Shown: positions 55,998-64,000 of the stretch, piece by piece
Layout: each line of letters starts with the position of its first letter
Numbering within the stretch: position 1 is the stretch's first letter
From: Legionella_C sp048541585
Lineage (GTDB): Bacteria; Pseudomonadota; Gammaproteobacteria; Legionellales; Legionellaceae
NCBI RefSeq assembly: GCF_048541585.1
Contig: NZ_CP183303.1
Span: 2,542,001 to 2,606,000 of the forward strand
Length of the DNA: 64,000 nucleotides
Reading direction: 5' to 3'
Position numbers and translations under genes: made by a program
The notes under the pieces: model-generated
Database searches by the model: none
Told to the model about the DNA's origin: nothing
Seen by the model: the letters and a program-made list of their open reading frames with translations, nothing else

Positions 55998-57956
55998 ATG
56001 TTTAAAAAAATTCTAATAGCTAACCGTGGCGAGATTGCTTGCCGGATTATTAGAACAGCGAAAGAAATGGGTATTGAAACCGTTGCTGTTTATTCAACTA
56101 TTGACAGAAATAGTCCTCATGTGACTGAAGCTGATGAAGCTTATTGGATTGGTGAGGCGCCTGCTAAAACAAGCTATTTAAATATCGATGCTATCATTGC
56201 CGCCTGCCTAGCTAGTAATGCGGAAGCAATTCATCCTGGTTATGGTTTTTTATCGGAAAACTCTGCCTTTGCTAGAGCTTGTGCTGCAGCTAATATTGTT
56301 TTTATTGGCCCATCTGTTGAAGCGATTGAGGCAATGGGATCAAAACAACTTGCTAAACAGTTGTTAGAAAAATCTGATGTTCCTCTCACACCAGGTTATC
56401 ATGGTAACGACCAAAATGATGAGGTTTTATTAGGTGAAGCAAGAAAAATTGGCTTCCCAGTTCTGCTTAAAGCCGCCAATGGTGGTGGTGGAAAAGGTAT
56501 GCGGGCTGTCTATAAAGAAACTGAATTCTCCCATGCACTAGCTGGAGCAAGACGCGAATCTCAGGCAAGTTTTGCCGATGATACCATTATTATAGAAAAA
56601 CTTATTGTCAATCCTCGCCATATTGAAATTCAAATTATGGCCGATAATTTTGGCGAAGTAGTGCATCTGTTTGAAAGAGATTGCTCCATTCAACGGCGAC
56701 ATCAAAAAATTATTGAAGAGGCACCTGCTATTAACTTAAGCCCTGAATTACGCCAAAAGTTAGCTAAAGCAGCCTGCCAAGTTGCGCAAACTATTCAATA
56801 CCGAGGCGCGGGTACCATTGAGTTTTTAGTCGATGAAGACGAGAGTTTTTATTTTATGGAAATGAATACCCGCTTACAAGTTGAGCATCCAGTTACTGAA
56901 ATGATTACAGGTCTTGATTTAGTAGCCTGGCAATTAAAAATAGCTGCTAATGAACCGCTTCCTTGTAAGCAAGAAGAAATTAAAGTTTTAGGTCATGCTA
57001 TTGAGTGTCGCATTTATGCAGAAGATCCCTTGCAAAACTTTATTCCCTCAATAGGAAAATTACATTTCTTAAAAGAACCTAAGGGTAGCGGCATACGTAT
57101 TGATAGTGGTGTTAATAGTCAATCAACTATTAGCCAATTCTATGACCCAATGATTGCTAAATTAATTGTATGGGGCGAGAACCGTAGCCAAGCATTAGCT
57201 CGTACTCAATATGCCCTAGACCATTTTGCCATTGGTGGTGTTAAGTCAAATATTCCTTTTCTACAGGCTATTTGTAAACATTCAAAATTCATTGCCGCTG
57301 AGATTAACACTCATTTTTTAACTGAACAAACAATTAATATTGTTAAACCTGATACTCATTTAGGACTGTTAATGGCTGTTTGTTATGACTATGCCGCCTT
57401 AGTTAAGCAACAAGATGACTTAGTTGAGCAAACTTTCGCTTGGCAAATGCATTTAGCTAGTCATTGGTATTGGCATTATCTACAGGAAGAGCAGCCCATT
57501 GAAGTGCTTATAAAACCCATTAATAAAAAGCAATTTTTATTACAATTGGATAATGCAGAAACAATAAACTTACAATTTAACCTAGTTAACGACCGCTTAT
57601 CTATTGAATATAATAAACAAAAGCAATCTGCTTGGATTGAGAATCATGCTGACCAATTGATTATTTATTTAAAAGAAGGCCCTATCCAGTTTGAACGCTT
57701 TAGTTGGAAACAAGCTAATAATCAAAATCATGAAGCTAGTCACTTAACAGCGCCTATGCCAGCAACTGTAGTTGCTATTTTAAAGAAACCAGGCGATATA
57801 ATTAAGAAAGGCGAACAGTTAATTGTCCTTGAGGCAATGAAAATGGAACACACCATTCATGCACCCAAAAATGGTATTGTCGCTGAGCTATTTTATGAAG
57901 TAGGCTCGCAAGTCAGTGAGGGAGCAGAACTACTGACTATTACAGACAGCATTTAG
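55998..57956 (+). CDS. liuD: Methylcrotonyl-CoA carboxylase, biotin-containing subunit
   Basis: 652 residues from ATG 55998 (a GTG at 55971 is an unlikely alternative). Order: biotin carboxylase N-domain (KKILIANRGEIACRIIRTA), ATP-grasp (KAANGGGGKGMR, FLVDEDESFYFMEMNTRLQVEHPVTEM), C-domain, a less conserved linker, and a biotinyl domain with Lys615 in EAMKMEH. It carboxylates biotin with ATP and bicarbonate. It lies 10 bp upstream of HMG-CoA lyase. Confidence 0.96.
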   Translation: MFKKILIANRGEIACRIIRTAKEMGIETVAVYSTIDRNSPHVTEADEAYWIGEAPAKTSYLNIDAIIAACLASNAEAIHPGYGFLSENSAFARACAAANIVFIGPSVEAIEAMGSKQLAKQLLEKSDVPLTPGYHGNDQNDEVLLGEARKIGFPVLLKAANGGGGKGMRAVYKETEFSHALAGARRESQASFADDTIIIEKLIVNPRHIEIQIMADNFGEVVHLFERDCSIQRRHQKIIEEAPAINLSPELRQKLAKAACQVAQTIQYRGAGTIEFLVDEDESFYFMEMNTRLQVEHPVTEMITGLDLVAWQLKIAANEPLPCKQEEIKVLGHAIECRIYAEDPLQNFIPSIGKLHFLKEPKGSGIRIDSGVNSQSTISQFYDPMIAKLIVWGENRSQALARTQYALDHFAIGGVKSNIPFLQAICKHSKFIAAEINTHFLTEQTINIVKPDTHLGLLMAVCYDYAALVKQQDDLVEQTFAWQMHLASHWYWHYLQEEQPIEVLIKPINKKQFLLQLDNAETINLQFNLVNDRLSIEYNKQKQSAWIENHADQLIIYLKEGPIQFERFSWKQANNQNHEASHLTAPMPATVVAILKKPGDIIKKGEQLIVLEAMKMEHTIHAPKNGIVAELFYEVGSQVSEGAELLTITDSI

Positions 57957-57965
57957 GAAACTACT

Positions 57966-58871
57966 ATGAACCACCCGGGGCACGTTACAATCGTTGAAGT
58001 AGGTCCACGCGATGGATTACAAAATGAATTATTGTTTGTTACAACGGAAACTAAAATTGCTCTAATTAATCAATTAAGTCAGACTGGTTTAAAAAATATT
58101 GAAGTCACCAGCTTTGTTTCAGCAAAAGCTATTCCGCAATTTGTTGATAGTGAGATTGTTTTTAAATCCATTAACCAACCAGCTGATATTCATTTTTCCG
58201 CACTTGTACCAAATGAGCGTGGTATGCTTAAAGCACTAAGTTTAGGGGTAAAAGAAATAGCTGTATTTACTGCTGCTAGTGAAACTTTTAATCAACGTAA
58301 TATTAATTGTACAATAGCACAAAGTATTGCTCGTTTTAAGCCGGTATTTGAATTAGCTAAAACAAATAATATTCCTGTTCGAGCTTATATTTCCTGCGCT
58401 CTAGGCTGTCCTTATGAAGGTGAAATTAAGCCAGCACAAGTTGCGGATGTAGCTTCGCAGTTACTTAAACTTGGTGCGAGCGAAATTTGTCTTGGTGACA
58501 CGATTGGCGTAGGCACCCCTAAGCAGACAAAGGCAGCTATAAAAACCTTATTTGAATTTCTACCAGCAGAGCAATTAGGAATGCATTTTCATGATACATA
58601 CGGGCAGGCTATTGCCAATATTGTTGCCTCGCTAGACTGTGGGGTTTATCATTTCGACAGTTCAGTTGCGGGTTTAGGAGGGTGTCCTTATGCTCGCGGT
58701 GCTACGGGTAATGTAGCTACTGAAGATGTACTTTATTTGATGCATGGCTTAGGGATTAATACAGGGGTTGATATTTTTAAAGTAGTTGCTGCTGGCGACA
58801 TGATTTGTAAAGCATTAAATCGCAAAAATCAATCTAAAGTAGCTAATGCACTTCTAGCAAATCAACACTAG
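57966..58871 (+). CDS. liuE: Hydroxymethylglutaryl-CoA lyase
   Basis: 301 residues of the DRE-TIM metallolyase family: VGPRDGLQNE near residue 12, VTSFVSAKAIPQF, HFHDTYGQAIANI, and the lyase signature VAGLGGCPYARGATGNVATED with the catalytic Cys. It splits HMG-CoA to acetoacetate and acetyl-CoA, the end of this leucine operon. Confidence 0.96.
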   Translation: MNHPGHVTIVEVGPRDGLQNELLFVTTETKIALINQLSQTGLKNIEVTSFVSAKAIPQFVDSEIVFKSINQPADIHFSALVPNERGMLKALSLGVKEIAVFTAASETFNQRNINCTIAQSIARFKPVFELAKTNNIPVRAYISCALGCPYEGEIKPAQVADVASQLLKLGASEICLGDTIGVGTPKQTKAAIKTLFEFLPAEQLGMHFHDTYGQAIANIVASLDCGVYHFDSSVAGLGGCPYARGATGNVATEDVLYLMHGLGINTGVDIFKVVAAGDMICKALNRKNQSKVANALLANQH

Positions 58872-58930
58872 AAGTCTAATAAAATTTCTTAAAAATAATT
58901 TTTAATTAGTTTAACGAGAAGTAAACACTT

Positions 58931-59773
58931 ATGAGCAATAAATTAGTTATCGGATTAGTACAGGAGCGCTGGTATCCTGACCCGCAACTTCATCAAGAAA
59001 AATTAGCAGCAGGTATTATGACTGCAGCTAAACAAGGCGCACAAATTGTGTGTTTACAAGAGTTAACCCTCTCGCCCTATTTTTGTACCCGGCCAGATGT
59101 AGATTACGCTCCATTTATGGAAGATATTTACACAGGCCCTACTGCTCAATTCTTAGGTAAAATGGCAAACAAAGCTAATGTCATCATTACCGCTTCTTTA
59201 TTTGAAAAGGATGGCTTTAATACAGCTGTAGCGTTTGATAAGCAGGGTAAAATTGCAGCTATTACTCGCAAACAGCATATTCCTTCTGGCGAAAAATATC
59301 ACGAAGACCATTATTTTAAACCTGGTGATTCTAACTATCCTGTTCATGAACTTGCAGGACATACATTTGGTCTACCAACTTGTTATGATCAATGGTTTCC
59401 GGAATTATCTCGAATCTATAGTTTAAAAAATACGGAAATTTTAGTTTATCCAACTGCGATTGGTTCAGAACCAACGGCACCAAATTTTGATAGTCAGCCT
59501 ATGTGGCAACAAGTTATGCTAGCACAAGGGATCATGGCAAATTGTTTTATAGTTGCTGTCAATCGCATAGGTGAGGAAGATGGTTTGAAATTTTACGGTA
59601 GCAGCTTTATTAGTAGTCCACTAGGCGAAGTTTTAATTCAAGCACCACGTCATGAACCAGCTGTCTTAGTTGCTGAGCTTGATTTTAGCATACGCGCACT
59701 TTGGGGTAGATTATTTCCTTTTGCAAGCCAACGCCAACCACAAACTTATCAAGAATTAATTAAAATTAAGTAG
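58931..59773 (+). CDS. aguB: N-carbamoylputrescine amidase
   Basis: 280 residues, nitrilase superfamily. Catalytic triad Glu44 (QELTLSPYF), Lys114 (RKQHIP) and Cys151 (TCYDQWFPE). It hydrolyses N-carbamoylputrescine to putrescine, CO2 and ammonia. The substrate is supported by speA and aguA directly downstream (8 bp and one gene away). Other nitrilase amidases are possible but less likely here. Confidence 0.94.
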   Translation: MSNKLVIGLVQERWYPDPQLHQEKLAAGIMTAAKQGAQIVCLQELTLSPYFCTRPDVDYAPFMEDIYTGPTAQFLGKMANKANVIITASLFEKDGFNTAVAFDKQGKIAAITRKQHIPSGEKYHEDHYFKPGDSNYPVHELAGHTFGLPTCYDQWFPELSRIYSLKNTEILVYPTAIGSEPTAPNFDSQPMWQQVMLAQGIMANCFIVAVNRIGEEDGLKFYGSSFISSPLGEVLIQAPRHEPAVLVAELDFSIRALWGRLFPFASQRQPQTYQELIKIK

Positions 59774-59781
59774 GAATACTA

Positions 59782-61674
59782 ATGACTTCAACTGAATTTA
59801 ATGCTTATAACATTGCGCATTGGGGAGAAGGTTATTTTTCAATTAATCAACAAGGTAATATTGAAATTCATAAAAACCCTATTGCACAAGGCATAGAGTT
59901 ACAGACTATTGTAAAAGCAGCCAACCGTGCTGGCTTACAGCTACCACTGCTTATTCGCTTTAGTGATATTCTTCACCATCGTGTCTTAAAAATTTATGAT
60001 GCGTTTACGCAAGTCATTGCAGATAATAATTATCAGGGGAGCTATCAATTAGTTTATCCTATTAAAGTAAATCAAGAGCAATGTGTTGTGCGTGAATTAT
60101 TAAAAGCGCCTGCTCATTCAATTGGACTTGAGGCAGGTAGCAAGCCTGAGCTTATGGCAGTAATTGGTATGTTGGGCCGAACTACTTCTACCATCGTTTG
60201 TAATGGCTATAAAGACAGTTCTTATATCCGCACTGCACTTATAGCACAACAAATGGGTCATAAAGTATTTATCGTTATTGAGAAAAGATCTGAGCTAGAA
60301 ACTATTCTTAAAGAATCAGCTCGGTTAAATATTAGGCCTAACCTAGGTGTACGAGTTCGCTTAGCTACTAAAAGCGCTGGAAAATGGGAAAATACAGGCG
60401 GTGCTAAATCAAAATTTGGTTTAAATGCAGAACAAGTTTTAGATTTAGTAGACCGTCTTAAAGAAAATAATGCGCTGGACTGTTTAAAATTAATGCATTG
60501 TCATTTAGGTTCACAGGTAGCCAGTATTCACGATATTCGCTTTTGTATGCAAGAAGTGGCGCGCTACTATGTTGAATTACGTCGCCTGCAGGCGCCAATT
60601 GAAACGATTGATGTCGGCGGTGGCTTAGGTGTTGATTATGAAGGTACGCGAACAAGCACAGATTGTTCAATGAATTACAGTTTAAATGAATATGCTACTA
60701 ATATTATTTTAGCAATCCGTCATGTTTGTGAAAAAGCTGACATCCCGGAACCAAATTTAATTTCTGAATCAGGTCGATCATTAACTGCACACCATGCAGT
60801 GTTAATTACCAATATCACTGATGCTGAAGATGTTCAAAAAACCGATAGACTGCCAATAATTTCTGCAGACGAATCTCATGTTATTCGTGATATTTGGGAT
60901 ACTTATCAATCTATATCCGATCACCTACCTCGTGAAATTTATCACTACGCTATTCATTCCTTAGAAGAAGCTCATTCTATGTTTAAACATGGCGTCATTT
61001 CATTAGAAGAAAAAGCAAAAGTTGAACAACTCTTTACAGCAATTTGCTGTGAAATACAACGCAAGCTAAATAATAAAACGCCTGCAGATCAAGAATTAAT
61101 GAGCATGATTAATGAACGCTTAGCTGCTAAGATTTTCTGCAATCTTTCTTTTTTTCAATCTTTACCTGACGCTTGGGCAATTGATCAAATTTTTCCGGTC
61201 ACACCTATTTCTCAATTAAATACTGTAGAAAAAATACCTAGTATTTTACAAGATTTAACTTGTGATTCTGACGGAACTATTAAACATTATCCTGGGCAAG
61301 CTAAAGTAGAATCAACACTTATGCTACCGCCTTTTAACCCTGATAACCCTTATGCAATTGCCTTTTTTTTAGTAGGTGCTTATCAAGAAATTTTAGGCAA
61401 TTTACATAATTTATTTGGCGATACTAATTCCCTTGATGTTAATTTAAAAGATAATGGCGAATTTGAAATTAACGACTTAGTAAGTGGTGATACCGTTACT
61501 AATGTTTTAAATTACGCTCATTATGATACTAAAAAGCTAATACTCTCTTATGAGAAGCAACTTATTAGCTCAGAGTTACCGCATGAGACTATTCAAATTT
61601 ACCTAGATGAGCTACGCAGTATATTTTCACAATTTACTTATTTAAATGGTAATAAAATTAGGCAATTAAGTTAA
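59782..61674 (+). CDS. speA: Biosynthetic arginine decarboxylase
   Basis: 630 residues, the length of SpeA. PLP-dependent, alanine racemase-type fold: PLP Lys95 in YPIKVNQEQ, GLEAGSKPEL, HCHLGSQV, DVGGGLGVDYEGTRT, and SESGRSLTAHHAV. It makes agmatine from arginine. Sits between aguB and aguA, giving a complete arginine-to-putrescine route. Confidence 0.97.
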   Translation: MTSTEFNAYNIAHWGEGYFSINQQGNIEIHKNPIAQGIELQTIVKAANRAGLQLPLLIRFSDILHHRVLKIYDAFTQVIADNNYQGSYQLVYPIKVNQEQCVVRELLKAPAHSIGLEAGSKPELMAVIGMLGRTTSTIVCNGYKDSSYIRTALIAQQMGHKVFIVIEKRSELETILKESARLNIRPNLGVRVRLATKSAGKWENTGGAKSKFGLNAEQVLDLVDRLKENNALDCLKLMHCHLGSQVASIHDIRFCMQEVARYYVELRRLQAPIETIDVGGGLGVDYEGTRTSTDCSMNYSLNEYATNIILAIRHVCEKADIPEPNLISESGRSLTAHHAVLITNITDAEDVQKTDRLPIISADESHVIRDIWDTYQSISDHLPREIYHYAIHSLEEAHSMFKHGVISLEEKAKVEQLFTAICCEIQRKLNNKTPADQELMSMINERLAAKIFCNLSFFQSLPDAWAIDQIFPVTPISQLNTVEKIPSILQDLTCDSDGTIKHYPGQAKVESTLMLPPFNPDNPYAIAFFLVGAYQEILGNLHNLFGDTNSLDVNLKDNGEFEINDLVSGDTVTNVLNYAHYDTKKLILSYEKQLISSELPHETIQIYLDELRSIFSQFTYLNGNKIRQLS

Positions 61675-61833
61675 TAATAACTTTTTATTTATTATTTAGA
61701 ATTTGTCTTTAGAGTTACCAGGGGAACGAGTTTTGAGGCTCATAGCAGTCTACAAAAATTAACCCTTTTGGCTACCGCAATAGACTTAAAGGTAAGTTCT
61801 AGACTTTATTTTGAAATGCTTTTAAGGATAACG

Positions 61834-62859
61834 ATGCTTACACCTAAACAGCTAGGCTTTAAAATGCCGCCAGAATGGTATCCTCATACTGCCTGTTGGA
61901 TGGCATGGCCTTGTCATATAGAAACTTGGACTAATATTAATCTTGATAAAGCACGCCTAGCTTATAGTCGTGTGGCAAACGCAATTGCTGAGTTTGAACC
62001 GGTCATTATGCTAGTTAATCCAAACGATAAAGCAAATGCAGAGCAACTATGCGGTAATAATGTTCAAATTCGCACCTTAGATTTAAATGATTCCTGGACG
62101 CGAGATACTGGACCCACTTTTCTTCTCAATGACACAAGAGATTTAGCAGGTGTCGATTGGATTCATAATGCGTGGGGGAACAATTACGCTGATTGTTCTC
62201 TTGACGATAAAATTGCTAGCGCCATTATTACAGCGGTTGAAGCTAAGTATTTCAAAGCACCACTAGTTATGGAAGGCGGTTCTTTTCATGTTGACGGCGA
62301 AGGCACGGTGCTTACTACTAAGGAATGTTTACTTAACCCCAATCGCAATCCAAATTTATCCCAAGAACAAATTGAAAATTATCTGCATGATTATTTAGGA
62401 ACCCAAAAAGTTATTTGGCTTAATAAGGGATTAATTGGGGATGAAACAGACGGTCATATTGATGAGATAGCTTGCTTTATAGCTCCCGGAAAAGTGCTGT
62501 GCCTCATTACAGATAAGCATGATGAAAATTATGAACGACTACAGGAAAATTATGAAATTTTAAAAACAACTGTAGATGCTGCTGGAAGATATTTAGAAGT
62601 GATTACTGTTGAACAACCACCAGCTACTTATATTAACAATGAACGATTAACGCTATCTTATATTAATTTCTATCTGGCAAATCAAGGGATAGTAATGCCA
62701 GCTTTTGGTTATGAAAAATATGATTTAGCAGCACGCCAAATTATGCAAAACTGCTTTCCAAATCATGCCATTAAACAAATTGAAGCTTTAGATGTGTTTG
62801 CTGGTGGTGGTGGGATACATTGTATTACCCAACAACAACCTTTAAGTAAGAAAAGGTAA
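61834..62859 (+). CDS. aguA: Agmatine deiminase
   Basis: 341 residues from the ATG at 61834, preceded by AAGGA; the frame extends to a TTG at 61768 that has no binding site. Guanidino-group-modifying fold: MPPEWYPHTACWMAWP, WTRDTGPTF, EGGSFHVDGEGT, GHIDEIACF and the active-site Cys in GGGIHCITQQQP. It converts agmatine to N-carbamoylputrescine for AguB. Confidence 0.96.
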   Translation: MLTPKQLGFKMPPEWYPHTACWMAWPCHIETWTNINLDKARLAYSRVANAIAEFEPVIMLVNPNDKANAEQLCGNNVQIRTLDLNDSWTRDTGPTFLLNDTRDLAGVDWIHNAWGNNYADCSLDDKIASAIITAVEAKYFKAPLVMEGGSFHVDGEGTVLTTKECLLNPNRNPNLSQEQIENYLHDYLGTQKVIWLNKGLIGDETDGHIDEIACFIAPGKVLCLITDKHDENYERLQENYEILKTTVDAAGRYLEVITVEQPPATYINNERLTLSYINFYLANQGIVMPAFGYEKYDLAARQIMQNCFPNHAIKQIEALDVFAGGGGIHCITQQQPLSKKR

Positions 62860-63013
62860 TTAATTAAATTTAAAACTTTAGCGTTATCTGATAAGTGTTT
62901 AACTAGGCGCAAGTAAATGCAGAAAGAGTCTACTAAGAACTACCTGACTTAAACTGCGCGAGCTTGTACGCTGTATAAAGCTTGTAGATAGCGCTATGTA
63001 ACAGGAATTTATT

Positions 63014-64000
63014 ATGAGTATAGTTTGGCGGCCTAAACATCCTGAAGCGTCCCAAATGTGGCAATTTATGCAATTTGTTGCCCAAATTGAACATACAACT
63101 TTTGCTGATTATCAAGCGCTACATCAATGGTCTATTACGCATAGTGATCGTTTTTGGAAATATTTATGTGATTTTTTTGCCATTGACTTTACAAATAAAC
63201 CTAAGGAAATTTTAACTCATAAAGAGCATTTGCTTGATGCTACTTGGTTTGAAGGGGCGACTTTTAATTTTGCAGCTAAATTATTACAAAGGCGAGATGA
63301 TCATCTTGCACTTATAAGTATTAAAGAAAATGGTGAGCGTAATGTATTAACTTACCAAGAACTTTATCAACAAGTAGCAATGTGCGCACAAGGCTTAAAA
63401 GATGCCGGTGTTGAGGTAGGTGATCGAGTGGCAGCTATGATGCCTAATGTGGCTGAAACTATTATCGCTATGCTTGCCACCACTTCACTAGGTGCTATTT
63501 GGTCTTCATGCTCGCCTGATTTTGGTGCTCAAGCGGCTATTGATCGCTTCAGTCAGATTGAGCCTAAAATACTTTTTGCCTGTAACGGACACTACTATTT
63601 AGGTAAAAAACATTTAGAAATTGATAAAATTAAGGAAATTGGCCAAGCGATACCTTCAATACAAAAAATTGTTATTTGCCCTATTCTAAATAATACAGAA
63701 ATTACTATTCCTAAAGCTTGTTGGTGGGAAAGTTTTATTCAACCAGCAACCACTTGTGATTTTCAGGATTTACCCTTTGCCCACCCAGTGTATATTCTCT
63801 ATTCATCGGGTACAACTGGAAAACCAAAGTGTATTGTCCATGGTGCGGGCGGTACACTTTTACAACATATTAAAGAATTAGGCTTACATACAGACGTTAG
63901 GCAAAACGATAATTTATTTTACTATACTACATGTGGCTGGATGATGTGGAATTGGATGGTATCTACCTTAGCCTTAGGCGCAACGCTTACGCTTTATGAT
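63014..64000 (+). CDS. aacS: Acetoacetyl-CoA synthetase, truncated at the window edge
   Basis: 329 codons are present and the frame is open at 64000. The ATG at 63014 follows AGGAA. Translation starts MSIVWRPKHPEASQMWQFMQ and has FWKYLCDFFAIDF, WFEGATFNFAAKLL, the ANL-superfamily AMP-binding loop YSSGTTGKPK and TTCGWMMWNWM. This N-terminal pattern is that of acetoacetyl-CoA synthetase, which activates acetoacetate with ATP. It fits the HMG-CoA lyase product made by the upstream operon. Confidence 0.94.
   Translation, partial: MSIVWRPKHPEASQMWQFMQFVAQIEHTTFADYQALHQWSITHSDRFWKYLCDFFAIDFTNKPKEILTHKEHLLDATWFEGATFNFAAKLLQRRDDHLALISIKENGERNVLTYQELYQQVAMCAQGLKDAGVEVGDRVAAMMPNVAETIIAMLATTSLGAIWSSCSPDFGAQAAIDRFSQIEPKILFACNGHYYLGKKHLEIDKIKEIGQAIPSIQKIVICPILNNTEITIPKACWWESFIQPATTCDFQDLPFAHPVYILYSSGTTGKPKCIVHGAGGTLLQHIKELGLHTDVRQNDNLFYYTTCGWMMWNWMVSTLALGATLTLYD

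Noticed and set aside
1..64000. tRNA or rRNA genes
   Set aside because: I found no cloverleaf-like or rRNA-like stretch; a covariance-model scan would be needed to exclude small RNAs.

Overview
The window reads as an AT-rich gammaproteobacterial chromosome segment, almost certainly from a Legionella species. The grounds are a Legionella-type major outer membrane protein (37586-38566), an IcmL/DotI-like secreted protein (11451), several long unrecognised effector-like proteins preceded by PmrA-like tandem boxes, a decayed ankyrin-repeat gene, and several families of dispersed palindromic repeats. No rRNA, tRNA, CRISPR array or intact transposase gene was seen.

Layout. 1-560: tandem array of a 132-139 bp palindromic repeat. 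560-10000: effector-like gene, then a reverse-strand operon (SDR - hutI - DUF3298 - OPT transporter), a second effector-like gene with a papain-like Cys/His pattern, and ankyrin gene debris. 10369-13631: hutG, a Thr-rich IcmL-like exported protein and a FadL-type porin. 13632-14102: three kinds of palindromic repeat. 14103-22669: housekeeping genes (L,D-transpeptidase, ettA, kbl-tdh, pcm-tolC, ttcA). 22981-28121: a fused SulP transporter/carbonic anhydrase, a LysR regulator and proS. 28287-36783: an unknown coiled-coil gene, then a tightly packed reverse-strand cluster msbA-lpxK-unknown-oxyR-dipeptide ABC ATPase. 36988-47287: accessory region with small unknown genes, the Legionella porin, an FAD-oxidoreductase/TPR protein, a divergent GH5 cellulase / AA10 lytic polysaccharide monooxygenase pair, and a glycine-zipper protein. 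47288-47960: a remnant of a REP-associated tyrosine transposase (RAYT) bracketed by inverted 22-bp REP-like sequences, one of which supplies the pyrD stop codon. 47957-50043: pyrD and a methyltransferase-like gene.

50497-64000 is a long forward-strand catabolic block. It encodes leucine degradation from isovaleryl-CoA to acetoacetate plus acetyl-CoA (liuA, thiolase, both methylcrotonyl-CoA carboxylase subunits, methylglutaconyl-CoA hydratase, HMG-CoA lyase) and, at the right edge, acetoacetyl-CoA synthetase, which with the thiolase would return acetoacetate to acetyl-CoA. Between HMG-CoA lyase and that synthetase lie aguB, speA and aguA, which form an arginine -> agmatine -> N-carbamoylputrescine -> putrescine route. 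With kbl/tdh and hutI/hutG, the window suggests an organism living on amino acids.

The most notable observations are (i) five unrelated unknown genes sharing the same promoter layout, a CTTAA-type direct repeat with 11-bp period placed 7-8 bp before a -10 box; (ii) the RAYT fossil with its REP-like borders; (iii) the cellulase/LPMO pair; (iv) effector candidates with distinctive architectures (FAD domain plus TPR, duplicated glycine zippers, Cys/His papain-like N terminus).
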